Of a stretch of 64,000 nucleotides of DNA, positions 1-8,097 are shown piece after piece. A program made the translations under genes and the position numbers. The DNA lies in NCBI GenBank assembly GCA_029972135.1, contig CP124755.1, positions 62,001 to 126,000 of the forward strand, written 5' to 3'. The stretch comes from Candidatus Thiocaldithrix dubininis (lineage in GTDB: Bacteria > Pseudomonadota > Gammaproteobacteria > Thiotrichales > Thiotrichaceae). The notes below the pieces were generated by a model. It ran no database searches and was not told the origin of the DNA. It was given only the letters and a program-made list of their open reading frames with translations. The stretch's first letter is position 1. Each line of letters starts with the position of its first letter.

Positions 1-769
1 TATTGGTAGTTGTTTGACGCAGTGTGCCAATTGCATTGCTGCCACCATCAGCACGGTTAGCTGCTTGTGTGTTTGCGCCCGTACCACTTTGAGACAGGGA
101 CAATGTGCCAGTTGGTGCGGTAGTTTGTGTGGCTTCTGTCAGCGTGGCAGCCGTGATGTTGTTTGCTGCCTGTGTTTGGGCACCAGATCCACTTTGAGTT
201 AATCCTAAAGTACCTACAGGACTAGCGGTTTGGTCTGCATTGGTTACTGTAACGGCATCAATGTCATTGACAACTTGTCTGTTTGCGCCACTAGTCTCTT
301 GTGTTAAAGCTACGTTTGTCCCAGTAACAACGTTTTGTGTAATGGCGGTAACGGCTGTTGTAGCATTAGCGGCGTTGACGGCTTGAAGGTTCCCTGTTCC
401 GATGCCTGCTGCGTTTTGGTTAAGCTCAATATTACCTGTACCTGTGTGAGCTTGTGTTCCTGCGGTGATCGTAGCAGCTTTTAGGTAGTTAGCGGCTTGT
501 TTTGATGTGCCAACAGTTCCCGTTGCGCTTCCTTGATTCAGCGTTAATTTATTAGTCCCCATCGCGGCGGTTTGTGTACCACTGGTATGAGTGCCGCTAA
601 TGTTGATGGCGTTGAAAGCCTGTGTAGAGCCTGTTGTTCCTTGCTGTAGAACAGTTGTGTCACTGCCTGGTGTTGTTGTTTGGGTTGTCGTCCAAGCGTC
701 AGCCATTGCGGTGGTGGAGAGTAAGGCTGCGGTGATGGCAGCGGCGAGTTTGAGTTTCATATGTTGCAT
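1..769 (-). CDS. Secreted curlin-like repeat protein (partial, runs off left edge)
   Basis: Reading the minus strand from the ATG at 769 gives 256 open codons to the window edge. The start MQHMKLKLAAAITAALLS has a typical Sec signal peptide with likely cleavage after AMA. GAGGAA lies 6 bases upstream of this ATG. An in-frame ATG at 841 behind AGGAGG would add 24 residues ahead of the signal peptide and is less likely. The mature part is rich in Thr, Ala, Asn, Gln and Gly. It is built of loose repeats of about 35 residues centred on a pattern like LxLxQSGxGAxTQAAN, for example LSLSQSGTGANTQAAN. Spaced Gln/Asn/Gly of this type resemble curlin (CsgA/CsgB) amyloid repeats. No csg export genes are visible, so function is inferred. 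The C-terminus is outside the window. Confidence 0.7.
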   Translation of the reverse strand, partial: MQHMKLKLAAAITAALLSTTAMADAWTTTQTTTPGSDTTVLQQGTTGSTQAFNAINISGTHTSGTQTAAMGTNKLTLNQGSATGTVGTSKQAANYLKAATITAGTQAHTGTGNIELNQNAAGIGTGNLQAVNAANATTAVTAITQNVVTGTNVALTQETSGANRQVVNDIDAVTVTNADQTASPVGTLGLTQSGSGAQTQAANNITAATLTEATQTTAPTGTLSLSQSGTGANTQAANRADGGSNAIGTLRQTTTN

Positions 770-1298
770 CGTCTGTTCCTCGTGATGTAGATAAATCGAC
801 ACGTCAGGTGTTGGGATGGTAAGTATCAATGTTAGCCCCATCTTGCCTCCTGTATTTGCGGTCACAAATATGACACATATTAAGTAAGTTACTACCAACA
901 ATAAACTTACCAGAAATCAGAATTTCTATTGTAAAATGAATCACTTATGTGAAGATATTTACCAAAACTGACCACGCCGCTCACTCTTGCGGAGCAATTG
1001 CACAGATACATTGTCGGTATTTTTCATCCTACATCCATTGTGAGCGGTGTTTGAGAAAGCATATTGCATTAAAGTGTCAGACTGGACTTGACCAGAACAT
1101 ATTAAGCACGTTTTGGGTGACTATTGCTCTAATAAAATTAATTTATTAAATATAGAGTAAGCTAAGGAATTTTAGATTTATTACGTTATTCAACGTAGGT
1201 TACGTTATTCTGATTATACGCTTGGATGTAGAATTATTCTTATTTTACATGATGTTATGTTTTTAATAAGATTTGTCCGATAAATAGTAAGCTTTAAT
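770..1298. other. AT-rich intergenic region with an 11-bp direct repeat
   Basis: This 529-base gap separates two divergent genes and presumably holds both promoters. The 11-mer TTACGTTATTC occurs at 1181-1191 and again at 1200-1210, 19 bp apart. Between and across them lies a short dyad, AACGTA-GGT-TACGTT. This looks like an operator about 90 bp upstream of the regulator gene. The open frame at 949-1149 has no ribosome-binding site or protein-like composition and I do not call it a gene. Confidence 0.45.
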
Positions 1299-2348
1299 GT
1301 GAACCGCATTGACAGTTTAAGTGTTAAGCTAATATGGCGAGGACTGTGTGCGAGATTTGTTTCTTTGAAATTATTGAAATCATCTAAGACTAAACGCCTG
1401 CGCCCTCAAAATGGAGCGCGTTTACGGGCACTGCGTGAGCAGCAAAACTTAAGACAATCAGCATTTGCAGATCAAATTAATGCTTATATGCGGAAGTTAA
1501 TTCCTAATCTATCCAGTACGGATATGCTGACGCAAAGTATGGTCTCTGATCTGGAACTAGAATATGCGGATTTAAGCGTTTTGCATTTGCTGATGATTAG
1601 TGAGTTTTTTGGTGTTACGCCTAAGGAATTATTGGTTAGTGAGTTGCAAGATTTAGGTAAAACAGAAATTACGATTCACCAAAATACTGTGAATTCAATG
1701 CCAACCGTACATCCTTACGTGAGTGAGAATATAACTGAAGGTGAGCGCTTTTTTGTTTGCTCTTGGTTTCCAAGTGGCTTGTTTAAATCAGCGCACTATT
1801 TTGACCAGCATTTACGGAAACATTCCCCCGATACAGAGCATATTGAGTTTTACCCACTGGATGCCTTTATTGAGTTTTTGTTTTCCCCTACGATTCAAGA
1901 AGATAGATCAACCAAAATTTCGATTTTAGAACGGATGCAATATTATTTCAGTTCGAGTATTTATCGCCGTATCTATTTTATCACTTCGCCTGTGCAATCT
2001 TGTTTAAAAGATCCATGTATGGGCATTGAATCAACCAAAGGCTGTGTGAATTTTTTGTTCCCAGAGCAAGGCGGACAGGTCACTCACATTGAAATTAATA
2101 ATTCAAATTTATCGGCATTGCTTTATAAGCACTATTATCAACGGGCGGATTTAGTACATGATGGTTTAGGCTTTCTCGAAATTGCATATCAAACGTTAAC
2201 TAATCAAACAGTGCTTGAACCCTTTGATGATATGAGATTTTTCTATCAGAAATGTAAAGCACACAGTTTATATGCACAATGGGTCGATAAGTGTTTTAAC
2301 AATGATGTAAAAAAATTTATAACCCAAACAACGCATGTTCTTAACTAA
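1299..2348 (+). CDS. XRE-type helix-turn-helix regulator with a large C-terminal domain
   Basis: The 349-residue product has a Cro/C1-like helix-turn-helix at about residues 36-112 (LRALREQQNLRQSAFADQI, then a segment ending FFGVTPKELL). This implies a DNA-binding regulator. The remaining ~230 residues match no family I recognise and hold several Cys. The start is uncertain: GTG at 1299 has no clear ribosome-binding site, and in-frame TTG codons near residue 25 would still keep the whole DNA-binding domain. Base composition is AT-rich. It may regulate itself or the divergent curlin-like gene through the repeated 11-mer upstream; that is inference. Confidence 0.6.
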   Translation: MNRIDSLSVKLIWRGLCARFVSLKLLKSSKTKRLRPQNGARLRALREQQNLRQSAFADQINAYMRKLIPNLSSTDMLTQSMVSDLELEYADLSVLHLLMISEFFGVTPKELLVSELQDLGKTEITIHQNTVNSMPTVHPYVSENITEGERFFVCSWFPSGLFKSAHYFDQHLRKHSPDTEHIEFYPLDAFIEFLFSPTIQEDRSTKISILERMQYYFSSSIYRRIYFITSPVQSCLKDPCMGIESTKGCVNFLFPEQGGQVTHIEINNSNLSALLYKHYYQRADLVHDGLGFLEIAYQTLTNQTVLEPFDDMRFFYQKCKAHSLYAQWVDKCFNNDVKKFITQTTHVLN

Positions 2349-2365
2349 GTTGGGTTACCCAATAA

Positions 2366-2395
2366 AATCACTAGCTAATTGTTTAGCTAGTGATT
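2366..2395. terminator. Convergent hairpin terminator
   Basis: A perfect 13-bp stem has arms at 2366-2378 and 2383-2395 with a 4-base loop. It lies between two convergent genes. The flanks carry A and T tracts only weakly, so termination in both directions is likely but not certain. Confidence 0.6.
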
Positions 2396-2405
2396 AACCC
2401 GTTAA

Positions 2406-3965
2406 TTAACTCATCAATTGCGCTGGCACAATCCATTGCAACATAGCAGTCCGATAAGCATTTGCCCCTTGTAGATCTTCTAAGGTGGCAATTGTGCCGT
2501 TGCGAATGGCAATGCGTTTCATAGTAAAGCTGCGAATGGCGGTTTCATTTAAATCTGCCAAGCGCGTATTCATATAACTGGGCGAGTTGCTTTGTAAGGC
2601 ACTTTGCGCTTTGCGTAACATATCCAATACACCAAATGCCTTGGGATCACGTTGCTCTGTACTGGGCGGCGGTAACGGGCTATTAGCGGCGCGTTGACCG
2701 CTGCTGTATTCCTTAATGCGTAATGTCAGCCAAGCTTGCAATTGCGCATAACCCCACGGGTCTTGCGTTTTGAAATCTTGTAAAGTCCAGGTGCTATATT
2801 GCTGAAAATATTCATCATAGTGGAAATTGACTAACCCAACGCCGATTTTGCGGAATTCTTCCGGCAAGGTACGACGTAAATCTTCCAGCGCTAAGTTTTC
2901 TACTGTTCCTGTTAAACGCACCACTTGGTTATTGGTGTTAATAACATTGCTATAATCCACACTTTGCGCACTCGCAAACCCCAAAATACAAACAACCCCG
3001 TCATCCGCCATATTGCCACCAATACGCAAGGGGAATAGGCGAATGCGTGGCATTAAATTCAACCCAGTGAGACTGACTTCATATAAACGATTGTGGCTTA
3101 TTGTGCCGCTTAACACACCCGCTAAGGAAATCGCATGCGCCCCTTTTACCGTAATATCATTGCTGGTAATGTTGGCATTCCGCACTAGGCCATCGCTCAT
3201 AAAAATACCCTGCAAGGGCGCATTCGGGGCGCGTACAATACATGCATTGACGCTAGGATTATCCAAAATCGTACCCGCCATTTGATCCGCCAATTTTTGC
3301 TTAACGGTTTTCCCCGTGGCATCGGTTACCTCTTTATAAGCAGGTGGTGGAATCAATTGAATGGCATCGCGGTGCGCAGTGGTGTAGCTGCGGTTATCGG
3401 TAATGCTGAAATTCTGTAAACTAACATTATGCTGCCAAATACGTACCGCATCGGTTTGGCTGTCATCTGTATAAGCAATGGTTTTATTGCTAAAGGTATA
3501 AGGCGGGCAACCTTGGCTCGGTTCATTAACAACTACGCCCCAGCCATTCTGTGCTGCTAAGCCTACGGCGACCCAATCCGTACAGGTATCTAAGCAACTT
3601 TCAGTATCTAATACATAGAGATACTCAGAACGTTTAGCCTCTGGCGCACTCCAAAAATCTTTATTAGTTTGTAAAGTCTGCAAAACTGGCAAATATTGTG
3701 AAATAGCCGCTCTTGCCTCCTGCTCTCGTTGGCTATACGCGCTAAAATTAGTTTGTGCTGTTTGAATTTTAGTCGATAAATCACTAGGTGCGCCAACTGT
3801 ACCCTGCAAGCTTTGCAGCTTAGCAATATAGTTGGGGTAATAATTAGGGGAGGTGGGATCAAGGTATTTCTGAAGATTTTGCAAATCCTCATTGGCTTTT
3901 TTGACCATGCGAACACAATACGCATAATAGGTATGCGTGTTAATTGCTGTCTCTGCCATAAACAT
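2406..3965 (-). CDS. Hypothetical protein, predicted right-handed beta-helix
   Basis: The 519-residue product has no signal peptide. Residues ~20-110 look helical or coiled (KKANEDLQNLQKYL, then Gln-rich stretches). From ~180 to 340 there are repeated short strands rich in Asn, Ile and Val, such as NVSLQNFSITDN, LVRNANITSNDITVKG and GTISHNRLYEVSL. That is the look of a pectate-lyase-like beta-helix (parallel coils). Cys pairs occur near ~125-155. A second ATG at 3959 is better spaced from the GGGGG upstream. No catalytic motif is recognised and the function is unknown. It may be carbohydrate-binding or structural. Confidence 0.55.
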   Translation of the reverse strand: MFMAETAINTHTYYAYCVRMVKKANEDLQNLQKYLDPTSPNYYPNYIAKLQSLQGTVGAPSDLSTKIQTAQTNFSAYSQREQEARAAISQYLPVLQTLQTNKDFWSAPEAKRSEYLYVLDTESCLDTCTDWVAVGLAAQNGWGVVVNEPSQGCPPYTFSNKTIAYTDDSQTDAVRIWQHNVSLQNFSITDNRSYTTAHRDAIQLIPPPAYKEVTDATGKTVKQKLADQMAGTILDNPSVNACIVRAPNAPLQGIFMSDGLVRNANITSNDITVKGAHAISLAGVLSGTISHNRLYEVSLTGLNLMPRIRLFPLRIGGNMADDGVVCILGFASAQSVDYSNVINTNNQVVRLTGTVENLALEDLRRTLPEEFRKIGVGLVNFHYDEYFQQYSTWTLQDFKTQDPWGYAQLQAWLTLRIKEYSSGQRAANSPLPPPSTEQRDPKAFGVLDMLRKAQSALQSNSPSYMNTRLADLNETAIRSFTMKRIAIRNGTIATLEDLQGANAYRTAMLQWIVPAQLMS

Positions 3966-4140
3966 AGCCCCCGCTGGCTGGTTAGCTGATAAAAGCCCAT
4001 GTGCAAGTAGTATGAACTACCGAAAGTAATTTATTTTTAACCATTTATCGGATTTACGCATTAAATTAATGTAGGTTGGCATCAAATTTTTACAAATATT
4101 GTCAAATTAATCACACATAACCCCCAAGCTCGGATTTAGC

Positions 4141-4881
4141 ATGAAGAAAAAACTATTTTTAGTGACCAAAATAGTGGCATTTGCGGTAGCACTACATTTA
4201 ATAACTAGCTCTATGTCTTTAGCGTTAGCACAAACGGCTCAACCTAGCTTAGAGACCGGATTATTCCGAAAATTGCAGAATGTACCGACCTTAGCACTCG
4301 CTAATCCCCGTTTAGAGTCGAATGACTATGCTGCATTGGGTTTGAAGGTGATCACTGCGCCTGCCAATGTCAAACAAACAATTTTGAACTATGAAAAAAA
4401 CCGCCCCACTTTGGCTACACCCAATTTAAATAAATGCCCATTGCAAGCGGTTAATGTGGAAACAGATAACAACCCCAAGACTTGGGAATGGCTAGTAACT
4501 TACCCCAATGCCTGCGCTCGCTTGAATGCTGGTAAAGTCAAAAGTTTTTGGCTGGTACAACGCAGCGCCAATGGGCAATTGCAAGTCTTATTGGCAGAAC
4601 GTGCGTATCAAGTGCGGATTTGGCAAGATAAACCTAGCCATAATGGGCGACGCATTGAAGTCATGTTGCAAGACAGTGTGGGCAGTCGCTACAACGATAC
4701 CGCTATTCCCGTGCAATGCTACACCATGTATCAATTTAACGGTCGTCAGTACAACCCAATGGCGCACTCAGTGCAAGTGTATCGTGATGACCCTATGAGT
4801 GCGGGTAAAGACTGGCGGGATGTAACAGGCACTGATCCTTATGCGCAAGTTGACCAACATTATCAATGTAGAGAAGACTAA
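4141..4881 (+). CDS. Secreted protein of unknown function
   Basis: The 246-residue product begins with a clear Sec signal peptide: a KKK n-region, a hydrophobic core to about residue 30, and likely cleavage after ALA. The mature protein has four Cys, which could form two disulfides in the periplasm. I recognise no enzyme motif. It is read away from the preceding gene and ends seven bases before the convergent HNH gene. Confidence 0.6.
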   Translation: MKKKLFLVTKIVAFAVALHLITSSMSLALAQTAQPSLETGLFRKLQNVPTLALANPRLESNDYAALGLKVITAPANVKQTILNYEKNRPTLATPNLNKCPLQAVNVETDNNPKTWEWLVTYPNACARLNAGKVKSFWLVQRSANGQLQVLLAERAYQVRIWQDKPSHNGRRIEVMLQDSVGSRYNDTAIPVQCYTMYQFNGRQYNPMAHSVQVYRDDPMSAGKDWRDVTGTDPYAQVDQHYQCRED

Positions 4882-4888
4882 ACTTCTC

Positions 4889-5179
4889 TCATTTCAATTT
4901 TGCGACCCATGCAAAGTGCGTTTGCAAAGCAGGGTCAGCTAACAGCGCTTCTAAACTGGCAAACTGCTTAGCCAATTGCATTTCAGTATAAAGAGTATGA
5001 ATGCCGTTATGGCAGATACGGCAAATTGCAATACCTTGATTCAATGCTTCAGACGTGTAGTGCTTTTTAAAAAACGTTCGGCGGTGCATTTTGCGTGGGA
5101 TTAAATGGTGAAAGGTTAAAAACGTTTCACGCCCACAGCAAACACATTTACCGAACTGTTGATCGCGTTTGAGTGCCAT
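4889..5179 (-). CDS. HNH-family nuclease-like small protein
   Basis: The 96-residue protein has an HNH arrangement: C12-x2-C15, then H24-H25 in LTFHHLIPRK, then C53-x2-C56-H57 and H61 in CRICHNGIH. The two CxxC pairs should bind a structural zinc and the HH/H set a catalytic metal, so DNA cleavage is plausible. It starts 3 bases after the stop of the upstream GNAT gene and probably shares its transcript. The family is broad and includes restriction and homing-type enzymes. The biological role here is not shown. Confidence 0.7.
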   Translation of the reverse strand: MALKRDQQFGKCVCCGRETFLTFHHLIPRKMHRRTFFKKHYTSEALNQGIAICRICHNGIHTLYTEMQLAKQFASLEALLADPALQTHFAWVAKLK

Positions 5180-5182
5180 AGT

Positions 5183-5677
5183 TTACAATTTAAATGACTG
5201 CATAACCGTTTGCATGGGGATAAATAAGGTGAGGGGTTTAGTGGTATAAGCTGTAAAACCGTATTTCAGATAAAATTGCGCTGCTTGTTCGTGTTTTGCA
5301 TCGACCACTATGCCGACCGTACCAATTTCGCCTGCAATTTTGGCACAACGCATGAGCGCATTCATTAGTAGTAATTCACCTAGCCGTTGTCCATGATAGG
5401 CTTTATCAACGGCTAAGCGACTCAAACGAGCCACAGGCACGGGGTAATGTGCTGGTAATTGCTTACGAGTCGTGGTCGGCAACTCTACCAACTTTGATTC
5501 CGCCATGCTCAGGCTGTAGAAGCCTGTCACGGTGTCGTTATCAATGGCAACGAAAGTACGGCTGACGTTTTTGCGGCTGTGTTGCCCTGCCAGTTGTTGC
5601 AGGTAGTGGTTCAAAGCAGGTTCGCCGCAATCAAACGCATCCCGCGCTAAGGCAGAGTTGAATGCCATAACTTGCAT
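5183..5677 (-). CDS. GNAT acetyltransferase toxin (TacT-like)
   Basis: The chosen start, ATG at 5677, gives 164 residues (MQVMAFNSALARDAFDCGEP). It lies 5 bases after the antitoxin stop; an upstream frame to 5722 would overlap the antitoxin. The fold is GNAT: RLAVDKAYHGQRLGELLL forms the acetyl-CoA loop, and FYLKYGF is the typical C-terminal strand and helix. The TacT family acetylates the amino group of charged tRNA and blocks translation. The DUF1778 gene directly upstream fits a type II toxin-antitoxin operon. The acetyl-CoA loop is Q-x-x-G-x-L rather than the usual ending in G or A, so activity is not certain. Confidence 0.82.
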   Translation of the reverse strand: MQVMAFNSALARDAFDCGEPALNHYLQQLAGQHSRKNVSRTFVAIDNDTVTGFYSLSMAESKLVELPTTTRKQLPAHYPVPVARLSRLAVDKAYHGQRLGELLLMNALMRCAKIAGEIGTVGIVVDAKHEQAAQFYLKYGFTAYTTKPLTLFIPMQTVMQSFKL

Positions 5678-5682
5678 AGCGT

Positions 5683-5961
5683 TCAATCCAGCAAAGTTTG
5701 ATAACGTTGCATGGCGGCACATAATGCAGCATTAGGGGCGGGTGGATTATCTAACAAATCCATGAAACGATCCCATTCCTGTTGGCTTAATGTAAGTTGG
5801 CGAGATTCTGCCAACACCTGTTCAGCCGCTTTACGCGCCGCGTTCAATAGAAAGTCAGTCATGGAAATGTTGGAAACCGCTGCGGCGGCCATTAGCATCC
5901 GCTTCAAATCTGGTGGTGTGCGAATACTGATTCGGTCATCTTTTACAGTTGTACTAGACAT
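5683..5961 (-). CDS. DUF1778 ribbon-helix-helix antitoxin (TacA-like)
   Basis: The 92-residue protein has an N-terminal ribbon-helix-helix (DDRISIRTPPDLKRMLMAAA, residues ~8-45). Its C-terminal segment, around QEWDRFMDLLDNPP, is typical of DUF1778 antitoxins, which wrap the GNAT toxin. As the first gene of the operon it should bind the promoter between 5962 and ~6050 and repress it together with the toxin. The order antitoxin then toxin is the family norm. Confidence 0.85.
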   Translation of the reverse strand: MSSTTVKDDRISIRTPPDLKRMLMAAAAVSNISMTDFLLNAARKAAEQVLAESRQLTLSQQEWDRFMDLLDNPPAPNAALCAAMQRYQTLLD

Positions 5962-6125
5962 GGTGCATTTCTCGTTAGGCTATTAAGAATAGTCTAGGAC
6001 AAACACCTTGTTTTGTACACCCAACGGCAGTACAAATGCAAAGCTATATTTGTTAAATTTCTAAGAATTTACATAGCTTTATTTATAGAAAATGAAAGAA
6101 TTTTTTATTCGCTAGATAAGTGTAT

Positions 6126-6677
6126 TTATGCTGCTAACTGTTTAAATTGAATTGTTTTTGCCCAACTAATTCTTAGGGGAGTATCAGGTAAGCAGTGTTT
6201 CTGCCCTAATCCAGCAGTGCGCTCAATTGCTGTTTTGCGTTTATAACCATCTGTATGCCGTATTGAAATAAAACGCTTTTGATACGTCTTTAAAAAATTA
6301 TGTTCATCAAAAAATTCGCGTGCGATAATTTGACAATATTCAAACGCACATAAAGCCCCACGTAGTTGTAAACTAATATCAGTTGCTGAACTATTACTAC
6401 GTTTCATTTCAATAAATAAAACACGTTCAGCACTTTCTGAAAGTAGAATATAATCAGCACGTTTACACTCCCCCGCTTTACCATGAAATAATTTTTCTAT
6501 ATTAAAGGCAGAATCTAAATCCAGTACAATGGTATCAGGTGGCACATGCAAAATTTCAATACTCGAATCGGAGATTTTACTTTCGCTTAATTTTACCTTT
6601 TTACTTTCATAATGATCTTCAAGTTGTACTAAGCTACAAGAATTTAGCATTCTACGTAACACAGAAGTGTGAGACAT
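6126..6677 (-). CDS. Small protein with PD-(D/E)XK-nuclease-like core, partner of the ATPase
   Basis: The chosen start, ATG at 6677, gives 183 residues and lies 7 bases after the ATPase stop; a TTG at 6698 would overlap that gene. Residues 70-92 read ECKRADYILLSESAERVLFIEMK. This gives Asp75, then Glu90-x-Lys92 at the end of a hydrophobic strand, followed by a helix with QLRGALCAFEYCQ. Asp-x(14)-Glu-x-Lys plus a downstream Gln is the PD-(D/E)XK nuclease signature. I do not recognise the exact family. Coupling with an ABC-type ATPase suggests a two-gene effector unit. Composition is AT-rich relative to the neighbours. Nuclease activity is inferred from the motif only. Confidence 0.6.
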   Translation of the reverse strand: MSHTSVLRRMLNSCSLVQLEDHYESKKVKLSESKISDSSIEILHVPPDTIVLDLDSAFNIEKLFHGKAGECKRADYILLSESAERVLFIEMKRSNSSATDISLQLRGALCAFEYCQIIAREFFDEHNFLKTYQKRFISIRHTDGYKRKTAIERTAGLGQKHCLPDTPLRISWAKTIQFKQLAA

Positions 6678-6684
6678 AATCGAA

Positions 6685-8040
6685 TTAACCCCACACAATT
6701 TCGTCTTGAATACGATTCATATCTTCAATTACTTCATCAAATGAGGTCAGTTCAATACCATTTTCGGCTGATATATTGGCTGCAATTAAGCTATAAGCTT
6801 TTCTATCCTTAATGTTTGTATCAGGTGTTGTCATATAGATATTAAGCTGCTCTGGTTTTAATAATTCTGATGTTTGATAACCTTCGCGTTCAGCCAGTTC
6901 TTTAATACGTTGGTCTTGCTTATTTAACAATAACAGTGTGTTGAATTCTTTGATAATATAATCACTATGTGTGGTTATAAATACGCGAATCCCAGCATTG
7001 ACTAACATGGCAAATAAACGGGCGATTTTACGTTGATTTTCAGGATGGAGATTGAGTTCTGGCTCATCAATCATCAATAAATCGCCTTGTTTGGCTAAAT
7101 GTTTGAGATAAAAACTAATGTCTACTAAGGAACGTACCGTACTAGAACTTTCTGCAAGTGTTAATTTTATATCCGGTTGGTTATGGGGAGTGTAATTAAT
7201 ACCGCCTACTGCATTAACGGTATAATCACCGCCTGCAATCTCATTAAAAGCCGCAATAACTTCAGGATGATTGACAGAAAATTCACTCTGTTTATCTACA
7301 ATATTCGGTAAATCACGGATAAAATCTATATTATGCTTAACGGGTAAAGGATATTCTGCGGTAAAACGACCTAATAACTGTTGTGGGTTAATAGATGTTT
7401 CTTTCATTAGGTCAATGAGACGGCTTCGCGTGAAATCAACTTCACGTTGAAATAATGCTGCGCCTGTACGTTCAGCACTAACAACAAAAGAACTTGGTAT
7501 AAAATCACTAATTATTCCTTTTTTTATTAAATCATTAAGAAAAGGCGTAAAATATAGTTTTTTTATACGAGAGTTAGTTTCTAGAGAAATAAAATCGGCA
7601 TTGAAAAATAAGGTAAAATTCTCTTCTGTTTTTCCAATGTCAATTACTATATTTATTTTTTTCTTGTTTTTAATGTTTTTGATTAATTGACAAATATCTA
7701 TTTTTAGATTAAAAGACGATTCCTGTAAATTATTTTGATTGCTAAAAATATCTTTTATTTTTTTTGCAAAACTATTATTAGCATTTAATAAAGCTTGTTC
7801 AATAAATTCTTTACATTGGTCGATTGATATTTTTTCTTTGCCAGATGCTAGAAACAATAGCGACATATCAATATCAAATAAAAAAGTATAATTATTATTA
7901 CGCCAATCATCTAAAAAACCATAAACTGCATAAGTTAAATAAGTCTTACCCGTATTATTCTTACCACAAATAACCGTTAAATCGCCAACTGTAAAATTAG
8001 CTTCACTAATTGCACCTAAATTTTTAATGCTAATATCCAT
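6685..8040 (-). CDS. ABC-type AAA ATPase (AAA_15/AAA_21-like), defence-associated architecture
   Basis: The 451-residue protein opens like OLD/SMC-type ATPases (MDISIKNLGAISEANFTVGD). Walker A is GKNNTGKT at residues 26-33. An ABC-signature-like segment is LTLAESSSTVRSL. Walker B is DLLMIDEPELNLHP at ~320-333 and the switch His is ITTHSD at ~356-361. The middle, ~70-170, is Lys/Asn/Ile-rich and encoded by very AT-rich DNA. There is no fused TOPRIM domain, unlike OLD proteins; the nuclease-like partner is a separate gene 7 bases downstream. Similar ATPases drive Gabija, Septu and PARIS, but I cannot assign this one to any of them. Transfer from elsewhere is likely. Confidence 0.75.
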   Translation of the reverse strand: MDISIKNLGAISEANFTVGDLTVICGKNNTGKTYLTYAVYGFLDDWRNNNYTFLFDIDMSLLFLASGKEKISIDQCKEFIEQALLNANNSFAKKIKDIFSNQNNLQESSFNLKIDICQLIKNIKNKKKINIVIDIGKTEENFTLFFNADFISLETNSRIKKLYFTPFLNDLIKKGIISDFIPSSFVVSAERTGAALFQREVDFTRSRLIDLMKETSINPQQLLGRFTAEYPLPVKHNIDFIRDLPNIVDKQSEFSVNHPEVIAAFNEIAGGDYTVNAVGGINYTPHNQPDIKLTLAESSSTVRSLVDISFYLKHLAKQGDLLMIDEPELNLHPENQRKIARLFAMLVNAGIRVFITTHSDYIIKEFNTLLLLNKQDQRIKELAEREGYQTSELLKPEQLNIYMTTPDTNIKDRKAYSLIAANISAENGIELTSFDEVIEDMNRIQDEIVWG

Positions 8041-8097
8041 ACTTCACTGACTGCTGTTAACGGTTAATATAGAAAAACTTTAACACAGTTTAGCGGA

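Noticed and set aside
770-841. Upstream ATG at 841 for the curlin-like gene
   Set aside because: AGGAGG is only 4 bases away and the extra residues would precede the signal peptide; ATG 769 has a better-spaced site.
949-1149. 66-codon open frame in the left intergenic region
   Set aside because: No ribosome-binding site, unusual composition, and it lies in promoter DNA.
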